Translations under genes and position numbers: made by a program
Shown: one piece after another, positions 17,462 through 25,750 of the stretch
How the letters are laid out: every line of letters starts with the position of its first letter
Numbering within the stretch: the first letter of the stretch is position 1
Assembly (NCBI RefSeq): GCF_015667795.1
Contig: NZ_JADPEL010000002.1
Span: 109,212 to 173,211, forward strand
Direction: 5' to 3'
Length of the DNA stretch: 64,000 nucleotides
Source of the DNA: Clostridium sp. D53t1_180928_C8
GTDB lineage: Bacteria > Bacillota > Clostridia > Clostridiales > Clostridiaceae
The notes under the pieces: generated by a model
What the model was told of the DNA's origin: nothing
What the model saw: the letters and a program-made list of their open reading frames with translations, nothing else
Databases searched by the model: none

Positions 17462-19414
17462 CTAATATATCACCTTATAAATTCTATTACCATCAACTTC
17501 ACTATGATATATTTCTTCAAATTTTATATTATCTTCATTTAAAATATTACTTAAATCATTTTTAGTAACGATATACTTAATATTTAGGGTTTTTAATTCT
17601 TCAATATTTAAATCTATTTCAAATGCATCTGCATTTCCTAAAATAAACTTAGTCTCATCTGTTGTTAAACTAATCTTAACATGAGCATATCTATTATAAA
17701 TTATTTCATCATCATAATCTTCACTAATTTTTTTCCATGTTGATAATGCTGGATAAAAATGAGTTCCATTTATTGCTTTAGCACCATTTGCATATATAAA
17801 TTCTCCTTTAGTCTCATTACCCTCTGCAAGCCAAACTGAATCAGGATCATTTTCTTCTATTTCAATAATAGCCTTCGACAATGTTTTATTATATATTCCT
17901 CCAACCCCTTTTACAACAGGATTAACAGTCATTCCTGACATAAATATAAGTATTGACATTGCTACAAAGAATACCCTTTTCCATCTTACGAAAATAGAAA
18001 CATTAATTATTAAATAAATAGCAAATAATATAATTAAATAACTTAAGTTCGTATAGTCTCTATATGGAGATTTTAATATTAATAATGCATATACAGAGAA
18101 ATTAACTACTGCTATTATACCTCCAACTAACGGTGATATTATTTTTTCTCTAAATATAACTCCTATAGCCCATATCGATAATAACATTGCAGTAAAATTA
18201 AACATTAACATCATTCTATCTGTTGGAACATAGCTTAAGAATGTTATCTTTGCTATAGTTTCATTAAAAGGTACTACAGTCCAAATAAATTGTAATAATG
18301 CTACTATAAATAATGCAATACCAATTCCTATATTTTTAACTTTTTTACTTATAGCAATAAGTAATACTATTACTGAACCTATAAAGAAATTAATAAATGA
18401 ACTTACTTCACAATTATTTAAGTAATTTATGTCTCTAAATGGTGTATATGTATTAATCATAAATTCTGAATATCTAAATAACTCTACTCCACCACCAGTA
18501 GATACTCTTTTACCTGGATATACTGTTTCTAATGTAGCTTTTATAGCATCTATAGATGTTAATAAGAATTGCCCCAATACTACTCCAATTATTAAAATTA
18601 TCATTGAAACAAAAATGTAGTCATCCTTTTTCAATTTAGGCGTTTTAAACACTCCAAAGTATATTACGCCCATAAACACCAAAGTTAAATATGCTAAAGG
18701 CACCTGAAATGCTGGATAAATTACTAATGCAAATCCAATAGCACTAAATGCAAACATAAGTGAAAAGGATAACTTCTTCCATTTATTATCTTTAATATTT
18801 TCCACGTACTTATAAAATGCAACTATCATTGCTAATGTAAAGAATATTGTATCTCCAACATGCTGCATAAACCACCATTGTATAGCTGGTGAAAATGTTA
18901 TCCAGAAAGAAGCAAGTATCGATATTCCTTTCATCTTTTTTGTTAGCATCATAGATAACTCAAAAGCTAATAACCATAATGCTATTGTCTTAAAAGCCCA
19001 ATACCATGATAAACCGTATTCTTTACCTAATAATAAGAATCCCCAGTTAAAAGGTTTTCCTATAATTGATAAGTTAGCTACTGGTGAATTATATGCTAAA
19101 ATCATATTCAATCCATCATCCATTATATTAGTATTATATAGTGGATAAAAATCATCCGACATAGCCTGAGCCATATAATATGTTGTTTGAACCATCCATT
19201 CATCACTTCTAATTGTCCTATTCTCACCTATTATAAGACTATTTTCTGTTTGATCTATTAGTTCTGATGCATACATATCCCAAGCCCCAATAGAACTTCC
19301 ATTTATTTTAAATGATACTAACAGTATAAATATGCTAATTGCTATTAAAAACCTAAATTTTATTATGTTATCTACTATATTTATTCTATGTTTTTTTTCC
19401 CACAAATCTAACAT
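17462..19414 (-). CDS. Large polytopic membrane protein, candidate GT-C glycosyltransferase (YfhO/DUF7657-like)
   Basis: A 650-residue protein with about 13 hydrophobic segments and a C-terminal soluble domain of roughly 130 residues (IIEIEENDPDSVWLAEG to the end). The first outward loop contains IRSDEWMVQTTYYM, which carries acidic residues at the position expected for GT-C catalytic loops. It resembles the YfhO group, which works with CsbB-like GT2 enzymes to glycosylate wall polymers. It heads a four-gene unit with a GT2 and two SMR-type flippase halves. The ATG used has AAGGGA about 16 nt upstream, a poor spacing, so the exact start is uncertain. Confidence 0.75.
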   Translation of the reverse strand: MLDLWEKKHRINIVDNIIKFRFLIAISIFILLVSFKINGSSIGAWDMYASELIDQTENSLIIGENRTIRSDEWMVQTTYYMAQAMSDDFYPLYNTNIMDDGLNMILAYNSPVANLSIIGKPFNWGFLLLGKEYGLSWYWAFKTIALWLLAFELSMMLTKKMKGISILASFWITFSPAIQWWFMQHVGDTIFFTLAMIVAFYKYVENIKDNKWKKLSFSLMFAFSAIGFALVIYPAFQVPLAYLTLVFMGVIYFGVFKTPKLKKDDYIFVSMIILIIGVVLGQFLLTSIDAIKATLETVYPGKRVSTGGGVELFRYSEFMINTYTPFRDINYLNNCEVSSFINFFIGSVIVLLIAISKKVKNIGIGIALFIVALLQFIWTVVPFNETIAKITFLSYVPTDRMMLMFNFTAMLLSIWAIGVIFREKIISPLVGGIIAVVNFSVYALLILKSPYRDYTNLSYLIILFAIYLIINVSIFVRWKRVFFVAMSILIFMSGMTVNPVVKGVGGIYNKTLSKAIIEIEENDPDSVWLAEGNETKGEFIYANGAKAINGTHFYPALSTWKKISEDYDDEIIYNRYAHVKISLTTDETKFILGNADAFEIDLNIEELKTLNIKYIVTKNDLSNILNEDNIKFEEIYHSEVDGNRIYKVIY

Positions 19415-19470
19415 TTTAATATATACTTTCCCTTCATTAATTTTTTATTTAAACAATTTTTCCATAGTTA

Positions 19471-19499
19471 ATTATACACTACTTTTATTTTCACTTAAA
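19471..19499 (-). promoter_or_regulatory. Possible promoter of the GT-C/GT2/SMR operon
   Basis: A perfect minus-strand TATAAT (19476-19471) has only a weak -35 match, TTTAAG, 17 nt upstream. It lies about 57 bases before the start of the large membrane protein. Confidence 0.4.
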
Positions 19500-19545
19500 T
19501 ACATTATTTACATTAATATCAATATACAGCTATATATGTAAAGAT

Positions 19546-19584
19546 AAATATAGATTAATATATTTTTAATAATAATCTATATTT
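19546..19584 (-). terminator. Probable terminator of the ChW amidase gene
   Basis: A 12-bp perfect stem (aaatatagatta / taatctatattt) with a 15-nt loop lies directly after the stop of the amidase gene. The following T tract on the minus strand is interrupted, so termination strength is uncertain. Confidence 0.55.
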
Positions 19585-19595
19585 ACCATTTTATC

Positions 19596-20534
19596 TTATT
19601 TGATTTTTATTTCTATTGCTTCTACTCTTTTAGCTTGTCCTTTTACACCACACCAGTTTCCACTGTCAACCCATGATGTCCATCCTATATCTTGTTGATG
19701 CACTCTATACTGTAAAGCTATTGGCGAATCTATTTTTATACTTTCTATTCTTAATTCTTCTCCAACAGTCCCTATTACATGGCCTCCTGAAACTATTATA
19801 TCATCACCAATATTTTGAATGTGAGCTTGTATCTTCATTTTACTATTTGATTCTTTATCACTTAGCCTTATTGTTAATGCTTCAAGCCTTTTTGATTGAC
19901 CTACTGTACCTGCTGTTTCCCCATTCTTTCGTTCTGATTGCCAACCTATATCTTCAATATGAGCTTGATAAATAATACTAATTTTAGGTTCAACTTCATT
20001 AACTATTTTTTTATTTAGAATAGCTTCTGCAATAGTTTTTCCTATTTTATCAAAACCAAGATTCCTATATAATCCAACATCTTCTGTAGCTTCAACAAAG
20101 CAAGTTTCAACTATCATAGACTTCATATTAGTATGCTTTAACTCATATAAACCTGTTCTTATTTTTTGTCCTCTATTTTTAAATCCCAATTCAGCCATAG
20201 CATTACCTACTCTCTGAGCTATTTCAAATTGAGAATAAACACATACTTCACTTCCTAATGATCCGTTATAAGCATCATAGGCCTTGTTAAAATGAATAGA
20301 TACGAATAATTCAGCTCCCCAATTATTTGCTTTATTAACCCCATAAGCTAAATCTTCACTTGCACTTGAAGTATAATTCACAGGAGGAGTACAATCTAAT
20401 ACTTCTGCTCCTAATTGTCTAAGATATTTAATTACTGAATCCTTAACTTTTCTATCTTCAGTCAATTCGTCTATTATAGCACTTGCTCCTGGACATAACT
20501 CTGTATGCCCTCCTCTAACTGCTATTTTACTCAT
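19596..20534 (-). CDS. N-acetylmuramoyl-L-alanine amidase with three C-terminal ChW repeats
   Basis: A 312-residue wall hydrolase. The N-terminal ~180 residues are an Amidase_3 zinc amidase: AVRGGHTELCPG (zinc His), FVSIHFNKAY (second zinc His) and SMIVETCFVE (catalytic Glu). Three ChW (clostridial hydrophobic Trp) repeats follow, each with a YQAHIEDIGW- or GTVGQSKRLEA-like block. The start is the ATG at 20534, with GGAG 9 nt upstream; the longer frame adds six residues. No signal peptide is visible, which is unusual for a cell-surface enzyme and typical of phage endolysins, but no holin or phage gene is near. It could be a domesticated lysin or be exported by another route. Confidence 0.88.
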   Translation of the reverse strand: MSKIAVRGGHTELCPGASAIIDELTEDRKVKDSVIKYLRQLGAEVLDCTPPVNYTSSASEDLAYGVNKANNWGAELFVSIHFNKAYDAYNGSLGSEVCVYSQFEIAQRVGNAMAELGFKNRGQKIRTGLYELKHTNMKSMIVETCFVEATEDVGLYRNLGFDKIGKTIAEAILNKKIVNEVEPKISIIYQAHIEDIGWQSERKNGETAGTVGQSKRLEALTIRLSDKESNSKMKIQAHIQNIGDDIIVSGGHVIGTVGEELRIESIKIDSPIALQYRVHQQDIGWTSWVDSGNWCGVKGQAKRVEAIEIKIK

Positions 20535-20590
20535 AATTAACATCTCCTTCATTATATATTATGAAAAGTCCAATTTTTTGCTAACAAAAA

Positions 20591-20623
20591 AAATATTACT
20601 AAATAAAATTTTTAGTAATATTT
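20591..20623 (-). terminator. Intrinsic terminator of the 256-residue surface-protein gene
   Basis: A perfect 13-bp stem (aaatattactaaa / tttagtaatattt) with a 7-nt loop is followed on the minus strand by eight T residues in a row, 63 bases past the stop codon at 20686. Confidence 0.85.
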
Positions 20624-20685
20624 AAAAATTATTTTAATCTGTAATAAATATATAAATTTTAAAACGTTTATAAAGTATATATTTC

Positions 20686-21456
20686 CTAGTTATCTTTATT
20701 AAAAAATAATGAATCTATTAAAAGTGATACTATTACACATGCAAATAAAATTAAAAATACTATACTCATTACCCTATTTGCATTTTTACTTTTTATTGCA
20801 CTAGCACTATTAAAATTTTCACTGCTACTCTCTTTATTATTATAGCTACTATCAGCTAATTCATCATTTTTATCTAAACTTTCAATTTCTTGATTTTTAG
20901 TACTGTCATTATACTCATCAATTTCATATAATTTAGTAGAATTATTACCATTATCACTATCGGTAATAGTATTTTCAGTTATATAATTTTTCAACTCATC
21001 ATAATCCTTAGATGTAAGTGGTGATTCCTTATAGTTTTCATAATACTTTTTAACATCACTTATATCACATTTAATTAATGTTTCTTTACTGTCTTTATCC
21101 TTTAATACAACTTCCTTATTTGATAAATCTAGATCAATATTAATATTTAACTCTTTTGCTAAGTTTAAAGCTTCTCCATAAATATTAAGTAATTCAGAAA
21201 ATGAAAGTTCACTATAATTTCCCTTTTCCTTAACACTTGAAATAATAGAATTTGCTTCACTTACTATATCCTTAGCCTCTTTATCACTAAGTTTTAAATT
21301 ATCTATATAATTTATGATATTATCCTTATACTCCTCTGGAACCCCTACATCTTGTAATTTCTCTTCTATTAAACTTAAAGTCTCGCAATTAGTATATATA
21401 ACTGACATATTTAAAATCGAAAAAGTAAGTATAAATATTTTAAAAAACTTCTTCAT
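20686..21456 (-). CDS. Secreted, C-terminally membrane-anchored protein of unknown function
   Basis: A 256-residue protein. An N-terminal signal peptide (about 1-24, MKKFFKIFILTFSILNMSV) precedes an alpha-helical, charged region with VGVPEEYKDNIINYIDNLK and LSFSELLNIYGEAL, then a low-complexity Asn/Ser/Asp/Glu linker (about 165-225) and a single C-terminal transmembrane helix followed by FFNKDN. This gives an outward domain tethered to the membrane through its C-terminus. I do not recognise the family. It is monocistronic and ends at a strong terminator. The 270-base spacer upstream is shared with the divergent CorC-like gene. Confidence 0.8.
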   Translation of the reverse strand: MKKFFKIFILTFSILNMSVIYTNCETLSLIEEKLQDVGVPEEYKDNIINYIDNLKLSDKEAKDIVSEANSIISSVKEKGNYSELSFSELLNIYGEALNLAKELNINIDLDLSNKEVVLKDKDSKETLIKCDISDVKKYYENYKESPLTSKDYDELKNYITENTITDSDNGNNSTKLYEIDEYNDSTKNQEIESLDKNDELADSSYNNKESSSENFNSASAIKSKNANRVMSIVFLILFACVIVSLLIDSLFFNKDN

Positions 21457-21664
21457 ATTTGTTTATCTCCTTTGTAGATAAATTAATTTATTTTAATTAT
21501 TGCCACTCATTGATTAATTATTACATTTATAAAAAATTTTAATATCATACTTCAAATTTGCTTATTTTTCTTTATCTTTTCATAAATTTATCTATTTTTA
21601 TAGATTATTTATTTATCAGTTAAATTATCATCATTTCACATTAAATTAACTATTATTCCTTAAT

Positions 21665-21693
21665 TTGTTAATACTTTTTGTACATGCTATAAT
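21665..21693 (+). promoter_or_regulatory. Sigma-A type promoter for the CorC-like gene
   Basis: TTGTTA (21665-21670), a 17-nt spacer and TATAAT (21688-21693) lie 33 bases before the ATG at 21727, which is preceded by AGGGGGG. Confidence 0.8.
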
Positions 21694-21726
21694 ATCTTCA
21701 TCATATCTTTAGGGGGGATTTTTTTA

Positions 21727-22617
21727 ATGGATGATAGCTCGGGGAGTATAAACATTATTTCCAAAATTACAAAACCTTTCGTATGGTTTCTCTCTATTTC
21801 AACTAATTCTATTTTAAACTTGTTTGGAATAAAGAAAGAATTAACTGAAGAAAAACTATCAAGAGAAGAAATCAAAAGTCTAGTTGAACTTGGAGAAGAA
21901 CAAGGTGCTATAAATGAAACTGAAAAAACTATGATTGATGGCATAATTAAGTTTGATAATATTTTAGCTCGTGAAATAATGACTCCAAGAACAGAAACTT
22001 TTTGTATAGAAGCTAACTCAAATATTAAAGAAAATATAAATCTAATATTAGAAGAGAACTATTCACGAATTCCTGTTTACGAAAATGAAATTGATAATAT
22101 TGTTGGTGTAATTTATATGAAAGACATATTTGCAGAAATAATTAAACTAGGAATTGAGAATATATCTATTAAAGACATTATGAGAACACCTTATACTGTT
22201 CCTGAAACAAAATCTATAGATATACTTCTTAAAGAATTGCAAAGTTCTAAGAATCATATAGCAATATTGTTAGATGAGTATGGTGGTTTTTCTGGAATAG
22301 TTACATTAGAAGATTTGCTAGAAGAAGTAGTTGGTGATATTCAAGATGAATATGATGAAAATATTGATTGTATTGAAAAAGTTGATGCTAATACTTATAT
22401 AGCTACTGGATTAGTTAGTATATTAAATTTAAATAAGCATTTAAATTTAAATTTTCAATCAGACTCTATAGATACTATAGGGGGTTTAATAATTGAAAAT
22501 ATAAATACTATTCCTAATAAATATATTAATAAAGAAATTACTATTGATTCAGTAAAATTTAAAATTTTATCTGTAGTAGGTAAACGAATAAATAAAGTAC
22601 AAATATCAATATTATAA
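21727..22617 (+). CDS. CorC/HlyC-type CBS-domain protein lacking most of DUF21
   Basis: A 296-residue protein. A short hydrophobic N-terminal piece (PFVWFLSISTNSILNLFGI) looks like the last part of a DUF21/CNNM membrane domain. It is followed by SREEIKSLVELGEEQGAI, a CBS pair (AREIMTPRTETF to GIVTLEDLLEEVVGDIQDEYD, about 77-208) and a CorC_HlyC domain (about 218-296). Members act in magnesium/cobalt efflux or are called hemolysin-related. Firmicute relatives usually carry the full four-helix DUF21, whereas E. coli CorC is naturally soluble; this protein is intermediate. The strong promoter and ribosome-binding site next to this ATG argue for a working gene rather than a fragment. Confidence 0.87.
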   Translation: MDDSSGSINIISKITKPFVWFLSISTNSILNLFGIKKELTEEKLSREEIKSLVELGEEQGAINETEKTMIDGIIKFDNILAREIMTPRTETFCIEANSNIKENINLILEENYSRIPVYENEIDNIVGVIYMKDIFAEIIKLGIENISIKDIMRTPYTVPETKSIDILLKELQSSKNHIAILLDEYGGFSGIVTLEDLLEEVVGDIQDEYDENIDCIEKVDANTYIATGLVSILNLNKHLNLNFQSDSIDTIGGLIIENINTIPNKYINKEITIDSVKFKILSVVGKRINKVQISIL

Positions 22618-22633
22618 TATTAAGTAAATTATA

Positions 22634-22666
22634 ATACCGCATATCTATAAATTAGACATGCGGTAT
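22634..22666. terminator. Bidirectional intrinsic terminator
   Basis: A 9-bp GC-containing stem (ataccgcat / atgcggtat) followed by six T residues on the plus strand terminates the CorC-like gene and sits just past the stop of the convergent UDP-GlcNAc 2-epimerase gene. Confidence 0.85.
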
Positions 22667-22680
22667 TTTTTAGCACTTTT

Positions 22681-23802
22681 TTATTTATTAAAATATTCTA
22701 CAATATGATTTGTTATTCTAGCACAAGCCTTTCCATCCCCATATGGATTTACTGAATGTGCCATTTTATTATAGGCTTCCTTATCATTTACAAGTTCATT
22801 TGCTATATTAAAAATATCTTCCTTTTTTATACCTGCTAATTTAACTGTACCAGCTTCAACAGCTTCTGGTCTTTCAGTTTCTGTTCTTAAAACTATAACA
22901 GGCTTACCAAGTGCAGGTGCTTCCTCTTGTATTCCACCTGAATCTGTCATTATAAGATAACATTTAGCCATAAGGTTTGCAAAATCAACATATTCTAATG
23001 GTTCAATTAAATGTATTTTATCTTCTATGTCTTTAAAGCTTTCATTTGCCAGTTCTCTTATTAAAGGATTCTTATGCATTGGGAATATTACATTTACATC
23101 TTCATTTTCTGTAACAAGCTTTCTAACCGCTGCAAATATGTCCTTCATAGGTTCACCCCAATTTTCTCTTCTATGAGCAGTTAATAAAACTATCTTTTTA
23201 TTTTCAAAGTCTATATTATTTAAATTTTTATCATCAAATTTATGCTTTTTATCTACAACACTAAGTAAAGCATCAATTACAGTATTACCTGTTATGTATA
23301 TATTTTTATGTATATTTTCTCTTTCTAAGTTAGCCTTATTGCTTTCTGTAGCTGAGAAATGTAAAGTCGCAATTGCTCCTGTTAATTTTCTATTAGCCTC
23401 TTCGGGGAATGGTGAATAAATATCTCCAGTTCTAAGCCCTGCTTCAACATGACCTATAGGCTTTTGATTATAGAATGCTGCTAATGCTCCATTTAATGTT
23501 GTTGAAGTATCTCCATGTACTAAGACTATATCAGGATTACAATCCTTAATTACTTCATCAACGCCCTTTAAAACCTTATTAGCTACATCAACTATCGTTT
23601 GCCCATGAGACATTACATTTAAGTCATATTGTGGTTTAACATCAAAAATTTCAAGAACCGTATCAAGCATTTCCCTATGTTGAGCTGTGGCGCATACAAT
23701 TGACTCTATTCTCTCATCCTTTTCTAGCATTTTAACTAAAGGACACATCTTTATTGCTTCGGGTCTTGTTCCAAATACACTTAAAACCTTTATTTTGCTC
23801 AA
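22681..23802 (-). CDS. wecB: UDP-N-acetylglucosamine 2-epimerase (non-hydrolysing)
   Basis: A 373-residue GT-B-fold enzyme that converts UDP-GlcNAc to UDP-ManNAc, a precursor of ManNAc-containing wall polymers. Hallmarks are FGTRPEAIKMCPLVK, TAQHREMLD, VHGDTSTTLNGALAAFY, HVEAGLRTGD, PFPEEANR, TAHRRENWG and TDSGGIQEEAP. The start is a TTG with AGGAGG 8 nt upstream. It lies downstream of a zinc-finger membrane gene, with a perfect hairpin in between. It is also called mnaA. No ManNAc-using dehydrogenase or TagA is in the window. Confidence 0.96.
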   Translation of the reverse strand: MSKIKVLSVFGTRPEAIKMCPLVKMLEKDERIESIVCATAQHREMLDTVLEIFDVKPQYDLNVMSHGQTIVDVANKVLKGVDEVIKDCNPDIVLVHGDTSTTLNGALAAFYNQKPIGHVEAGLRTGDIYSPFPEEANRKLTGAIATLHFSATESNKANLERENIHKNIYITGNTVIDALLSVVDKKHKFDDKNLNNIDFENKKIVLLTAHRRENWGEPMKDIFAAVRKLVTENEDVNVIFPMHKNPLIRELANESFKDIEDKIHLIEPLEYVDFANLMAKCYLIMTDSGGIQEEAPALGKPVIVLRTETERPEAVEAGTVKLAGIKKEDIFNIANELVNDKEAYNKMAHSVNPYGDGKACARITNHIVEYFNK

Positions 23803-23848
23803 TATCCTTACCTCCTAATAACCTTACTTTATTATTCATTTGTAAGTA

Positions 23849-23871
23849 ACTAAACTGCTAAGCAGTTTAGT
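23849..23871 (-). terminator. Hairpin overlapping the end of the zinc-finger membrane gene
   Basis: A perfect 10-bp stem (actaaactgc / gcagtttagt) with a 3-nt loop begins within the last codons of the gene at 23867-24592. No T tract follows on the minus strand, so it may be a weak terminator or an RNA-stabilising stem before wecB. Confidence 0.4.
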
Positions 23872-24592
23872 CACAATCTTTATCTAAGTAATTTCCTACA
23901 ACTATTAATATGACAGGAATAAAATAAGAGAACATATTCCATATAATATGGAAACTAAAATAACTAAATGCTATATTAGCACTAACAAATCTAATTAATG
24001 TAAATGCAGCAACAATAATTATTGGAGCTATTATTCTAATATTTCTTTTTAATTTCATGAAATTATTAAATAATAATACTGCTAACGCTATAATTACTAA
24101 TGGTTCAATTACTCCTGCAATAATATTTATTAAATAGAAGATTCCTCTAAATACTCCATAATATCTAAATGAGAATATAAGCTCATCAATGAAATATGGC
24201 ATACTATTAAAACTCTCAACAACTTTAGGTGCTAATAATACTATAGCAATTATTCCAAGAACATAATTAATTATTTTTTTGTTTTCTTTTGCCTTATTTA
24301 TAGTATCCTTAAACTCTTCAGATTCTGAAAAATCTTTTACTAAATTTAATGCATCATTTGTAGCTTCAACTGTGGCATTTACAGCTTTATCAGCGTATTC
24401 TTTTACTTTTTCTGTATTTATATTGCTTTTATTATCAGAATTATCAGTACTATTATCCGAATACATTTCTGATACACAGTCTTTGCAATAATACTTATTA
24501 TTTATTTTTACTTTACATTCTTGACATATAAGATGATGACATCTTACACACATTCCAATGGCTTCTCTATCATTATGCTTAGAACAATTCAT
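23867..24592 (-). CDS. Membrane protein with N-terminal B-box-like zinc finger
   Basis: A 241-residue protein of two parts. Residues 1-40 hold a treble Cys/His module (CSKHNDREAIGMCVRC, HHLICQECKV, YYCKDCV) like a bacterial B-box zinc binder. A hydrophilic helical linker follows, and from about 108 onward there are four to five transmembrane helices. The zinc module is nearly the same as that of the TM2 protein encoded 134 bases upstream, but the membrane parts are unrelated, so the two share a detachable cytosolic head. The function is unknown. It is followed by wecB. Confidence 0.8.
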   Translation of the reverse strand: MNCSKHNDREAIGMCVRCHHLICQECKVKINNKYYCKDCVSEMYSDNSTDNSDNKSNINTEKVKEYADKAVNATVEATNDALNLVKDFSESEEFKDTINKAKENKKIINYVLGIIAIVLLAPKVVESFNSMPYFIDELIFSFRYYGVFRGIFYLINIIAGVIEPLVIIALAVLLFNNFMKLKRNIRIIAPIIIVAAFTLIRFVSANIAFSYFSFHIIWNMFSYFIPVILIVVGNYLDKDCD

Positions 24593-24726
24593 ATTTACTT
24601 CAACTCCTATCTAATTTATATATATTTCATATCTTATATAATTTATACAACATTACTCTAAAAATAACTTAAATTATATAAAACTATTTCTATAACTTTA
24701 TAAGATTTTAATTATAATGTTACATA

Positions 24727-25137
24727 TTAATCTATAATTAGATCTCCATTTGAATCTGTAAACTTTTTACAAGCAATTAATATAAAATCTACTAAAGTCC
24801 ATATTCCAAATCCACCAAAAGTTATTAACTGTAAAATTCCAGTTCCTATTTTACCAACATAAAATCTATGAACTCCTATAGTTCCAACAAAAAGACATAA
24901 TAATAATGTTACTAACCAGCTTTTTTGTGTTGATTTATTTATATCATAATTATTATAACATTGTTGCCCTTCTGTATTATATTGATACCCTTTATTAGCA
25001 TCAAATACTCCATTTTCTATGCAAGTTTTACATACAGCTTTACCATTTATATTTACCTTACACTCTTCACAAATAAATCTTCCACACTCTGTGCAAGCAG
25101 CTACTACTTCTTTATCTGAATGATAACTACACTTCAT
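24727..25137 (-). CDS. TM2-domain protein with N-terminal B-box-like zinc finger
   Basis: A 136-residue protein. The N-terminal zinc module (CSYHSDKEVVAACTEC, RFICEECKV, AVCKTCI) is followed by a polar linker and a TM2 domain (about 70-130) with LLLCLFVGTIGVHRFYVGK and ITFGGFGIWTLVDFI. TM2 domains are two-helix membrane modules of unknown biochemical role. Cys spacing matches the gene product at 23867-24592. The ATG has AAGGATG 7 nt upstream. The spacer to the next gene shows no clear terminator, so co-transcription of the two zinc-finger genes is plausible. Confidence 0.88.
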   Translation of the reverse strand: MKCSYHSDKEVVAACTECGRFICEECKVNINGKAVCKTCIENGVFDANKGYQYNTEGQQCYNNYDINKSTQKSWLVTLLLCLFVGTIGVHRFYVGKIGTGILQLITFGGFGIWTLVDFILIACKKFTDSNGDLIID

Positions 25138-25264
25138 AATTATTTCATCCTTTCATAAATATTTTATATTTAATTCTATATAATTTTACCATATATTGAA
25201 ATATAATAATAGCTTCATGATTAAAAGGAAATTGTAAACTTAATTCCTTATAATTTTACAATAA

Positions 25265-25301
25265 AAAACGTCTAATAGAATTTACTCCTATTAGACGTTT
25301 T
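25265..25301 (-). terminator. Intrinsic terminator after the small membrane-protein gene
   Basis: A perfect 14-bp stem (aaaacgtctaatag / ctattagacgtttt) with a 9-nt loop and T-rich ends, 46 bases past the stop at 25347. Confidence 0.85.
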
Positions 25302-25346
25302 ATCTAAACCTCATAAGAATTTTTAAACATAATTTTTCTAAAATCC

Positions 25347-25568
25347 TTAAAGTCCTTCATTTTTTTCCTTTATTGATTTATTTCCTTCTACTATTTCCTT
25401 ATATCTATTTTCATAATAATCATAATCTTCATCTAATCCATCATCATCATAAAAATCGTTATATAACTCTTCAGCCTCATCATCAAAATCACTTGCTACC
25501 TTTAATAATGCAAAAATAACTACGCATACAATGAATACAAATATACCAATTAAAATATACTTAATCAA
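25347..25568 (-). CDS. Small membrane protein with acidic cytoplasmic tail
   Basis: About 73 residues. One N-terminal transmembrane helix (IKYILIGIFVFIVCVVIFALL) is followed by a very acidic stretch (SDFDDEAEELYNDFYDDDG, YDYYENRY) and a basic/acidic tail. I chose the TTG at 25568 because AGGTGG lies directly upstream of it; the open frame extends to 25613 and an ATG at 25583 is also possible, but neither has a ribosome-binding site. The family is unknown to me. It is bounded by its own terminator and by the galU terminator, so it is likely monocistronic. Confidence 0.6.
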   Translation of the reverse strand: MIKYILIGIFVFIVCVVIFALLKVASDFDDEAEELYNDFYDDDGLDEDYDYYENRYKEIVEGNKSIKEKNEGL

Positions 25569-25701
25569 ATAACCACCTCTCATAATAAACAAATTTATTA
25601 TAAGTCTGTCCACTCTATTTGAATATATTCACTAAACAATATAAGAATTTATATTCTAGTTATAATAAAAACTTGGATTACCTTTAATGTAAATATAAAG
25701 T

Positions 25702-25731
25702 AAAAAAGCTATACCTTTGTATAGCTTTTTT
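25702..25731 (-). terminator. Intrinsic terminator of galU
   Basis: A 13-bp stem (aaaaaagctatac / gtatagctttttt) with a 4-nt loop, 20 bases past the galU stop, ending in six T residues. Confidence 0.88.
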
Positions 25732-25750
25732 ACACAACTTAAAACTATTC

